Positions 62,460 through 64,000 of a DNA stretch of 64,000 nt are shown piece after piece. The notes beneath the pieces were generated by a model. It was not told the DNA's origin. It saw only the letters and a program-made list of their open reading frames with translations, and searched no databases. The stretch is from Corallococcus macrosporus DSM 14697 (GTDB lineage Bacteria > Myxococcota > Myxococcia > Myxococcales > Myxococcaceae), in the NCBI RefSeq assembly GCF_002305895.1, contig NZ_CP022203.1, positions 8,156,001 to 8,220,000 on the forward strand. The letters run 5' to 3'. Position 1 is the stretch's first letter, and every line of letters starts with the position of its first letter. The position numbers were made by a program, and so were the translations under genes.

Positions 62460-64000
<1,541 letters not shown>

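Overview
The window looks like a stretch of chromosome from a myxobacterium (Myxococcota, Myxococcus/Corallococcus-like). The DNA is very GC-rich with G/C-heavy third codon positions. It carries a traA-traB pair, the outer-membrane-exchange system known from myxobacteria, and the TraA-like protein has a MYXO-CTERM-like tail. There are many lipoproteins and multi-PAS sensor kinases. Apart from the two edge regions it reads as chromosome: I see no insertion sequence, phage, CRISPR array, rRNA or tRNA.

Layout, left to right. 0-9 kb: a partial TolQ/ExbB/MotA-type channel gene with a good upstream promoter, a GspE-N (MshEN-like) protein, an MsrB-MsrA fusion lipoprotein, two overlapping PAS/GAF sensor genes of which only one has an ATPase domain, and a beta-helix lipoprotein. 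9-19 kb: queD, a YdfG-type dehydrogenase, a Uma2-like protein, a three-gene PHA-synthase operon (small helical protein, PhaC, alpha/beta hydrolase), then a four-gene minus-strand operon of a pteridine-reductase-like SDR, a FolB-cupin fusion, another SDR and a YhhQ-type transporter. A secreted protein, a methyltransferase, a Gre-factor relative and a dienelactone hydrolase follow. 19-30 kb: lipoproteins, a DUF4105 (Lnb-like) protein coupled to a Ser-repeat lipoprotein, a LuxR-type regulator behind a nested palindrome, a phosphoesterase, and a thioredoxin lipoprotein.

29-45 kb: a dynamin-like GTPase followed by a DAC-like (DisA_N-related) sensor protein, an orphan gene, traA-traB, a BIG2 lipoprotein, a DCC-lipase-maturation-factor fusion, a metallo-beta-lactamase-like protein lacking ligands, an amidinotransferase with an unknown partner, a second dynamin-like GTPase and an M23 peptidase. 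45-53 kb: a TetR-fatty acid hydroxylase operon with a palindromic operator, pgi, an SDR, and a CirA-like TonB receptor behind a Fur-box-like site. 53-64 kb: two small Cys-containing lipoproteins, cydAB with a tandemly duplicated gene junction, a holin-X/DUF3618 pair, an ADP-ribosylglycohydrolase, a nitric-oxide-type operon (truncated globin, ferredoxin-reductase, NsrR-like regulator, small thiol-fold protein) with a near-consensus NsrR box, and atpD/atpC separated by an unrelated secreted-protein gene.

Themes: envelope and lipoprotein biology (TraAB, Lnb-like, MsrBA, M23, many lipoproteins), pterin/deazapurine metabolism (queD, FolB-cupin, FolM-like SDR, YhhQ) and respiration/NO stress (cydAB, globin operon, ATP synthase). 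All function calls come from reading the sequence by eye; no database search was run.
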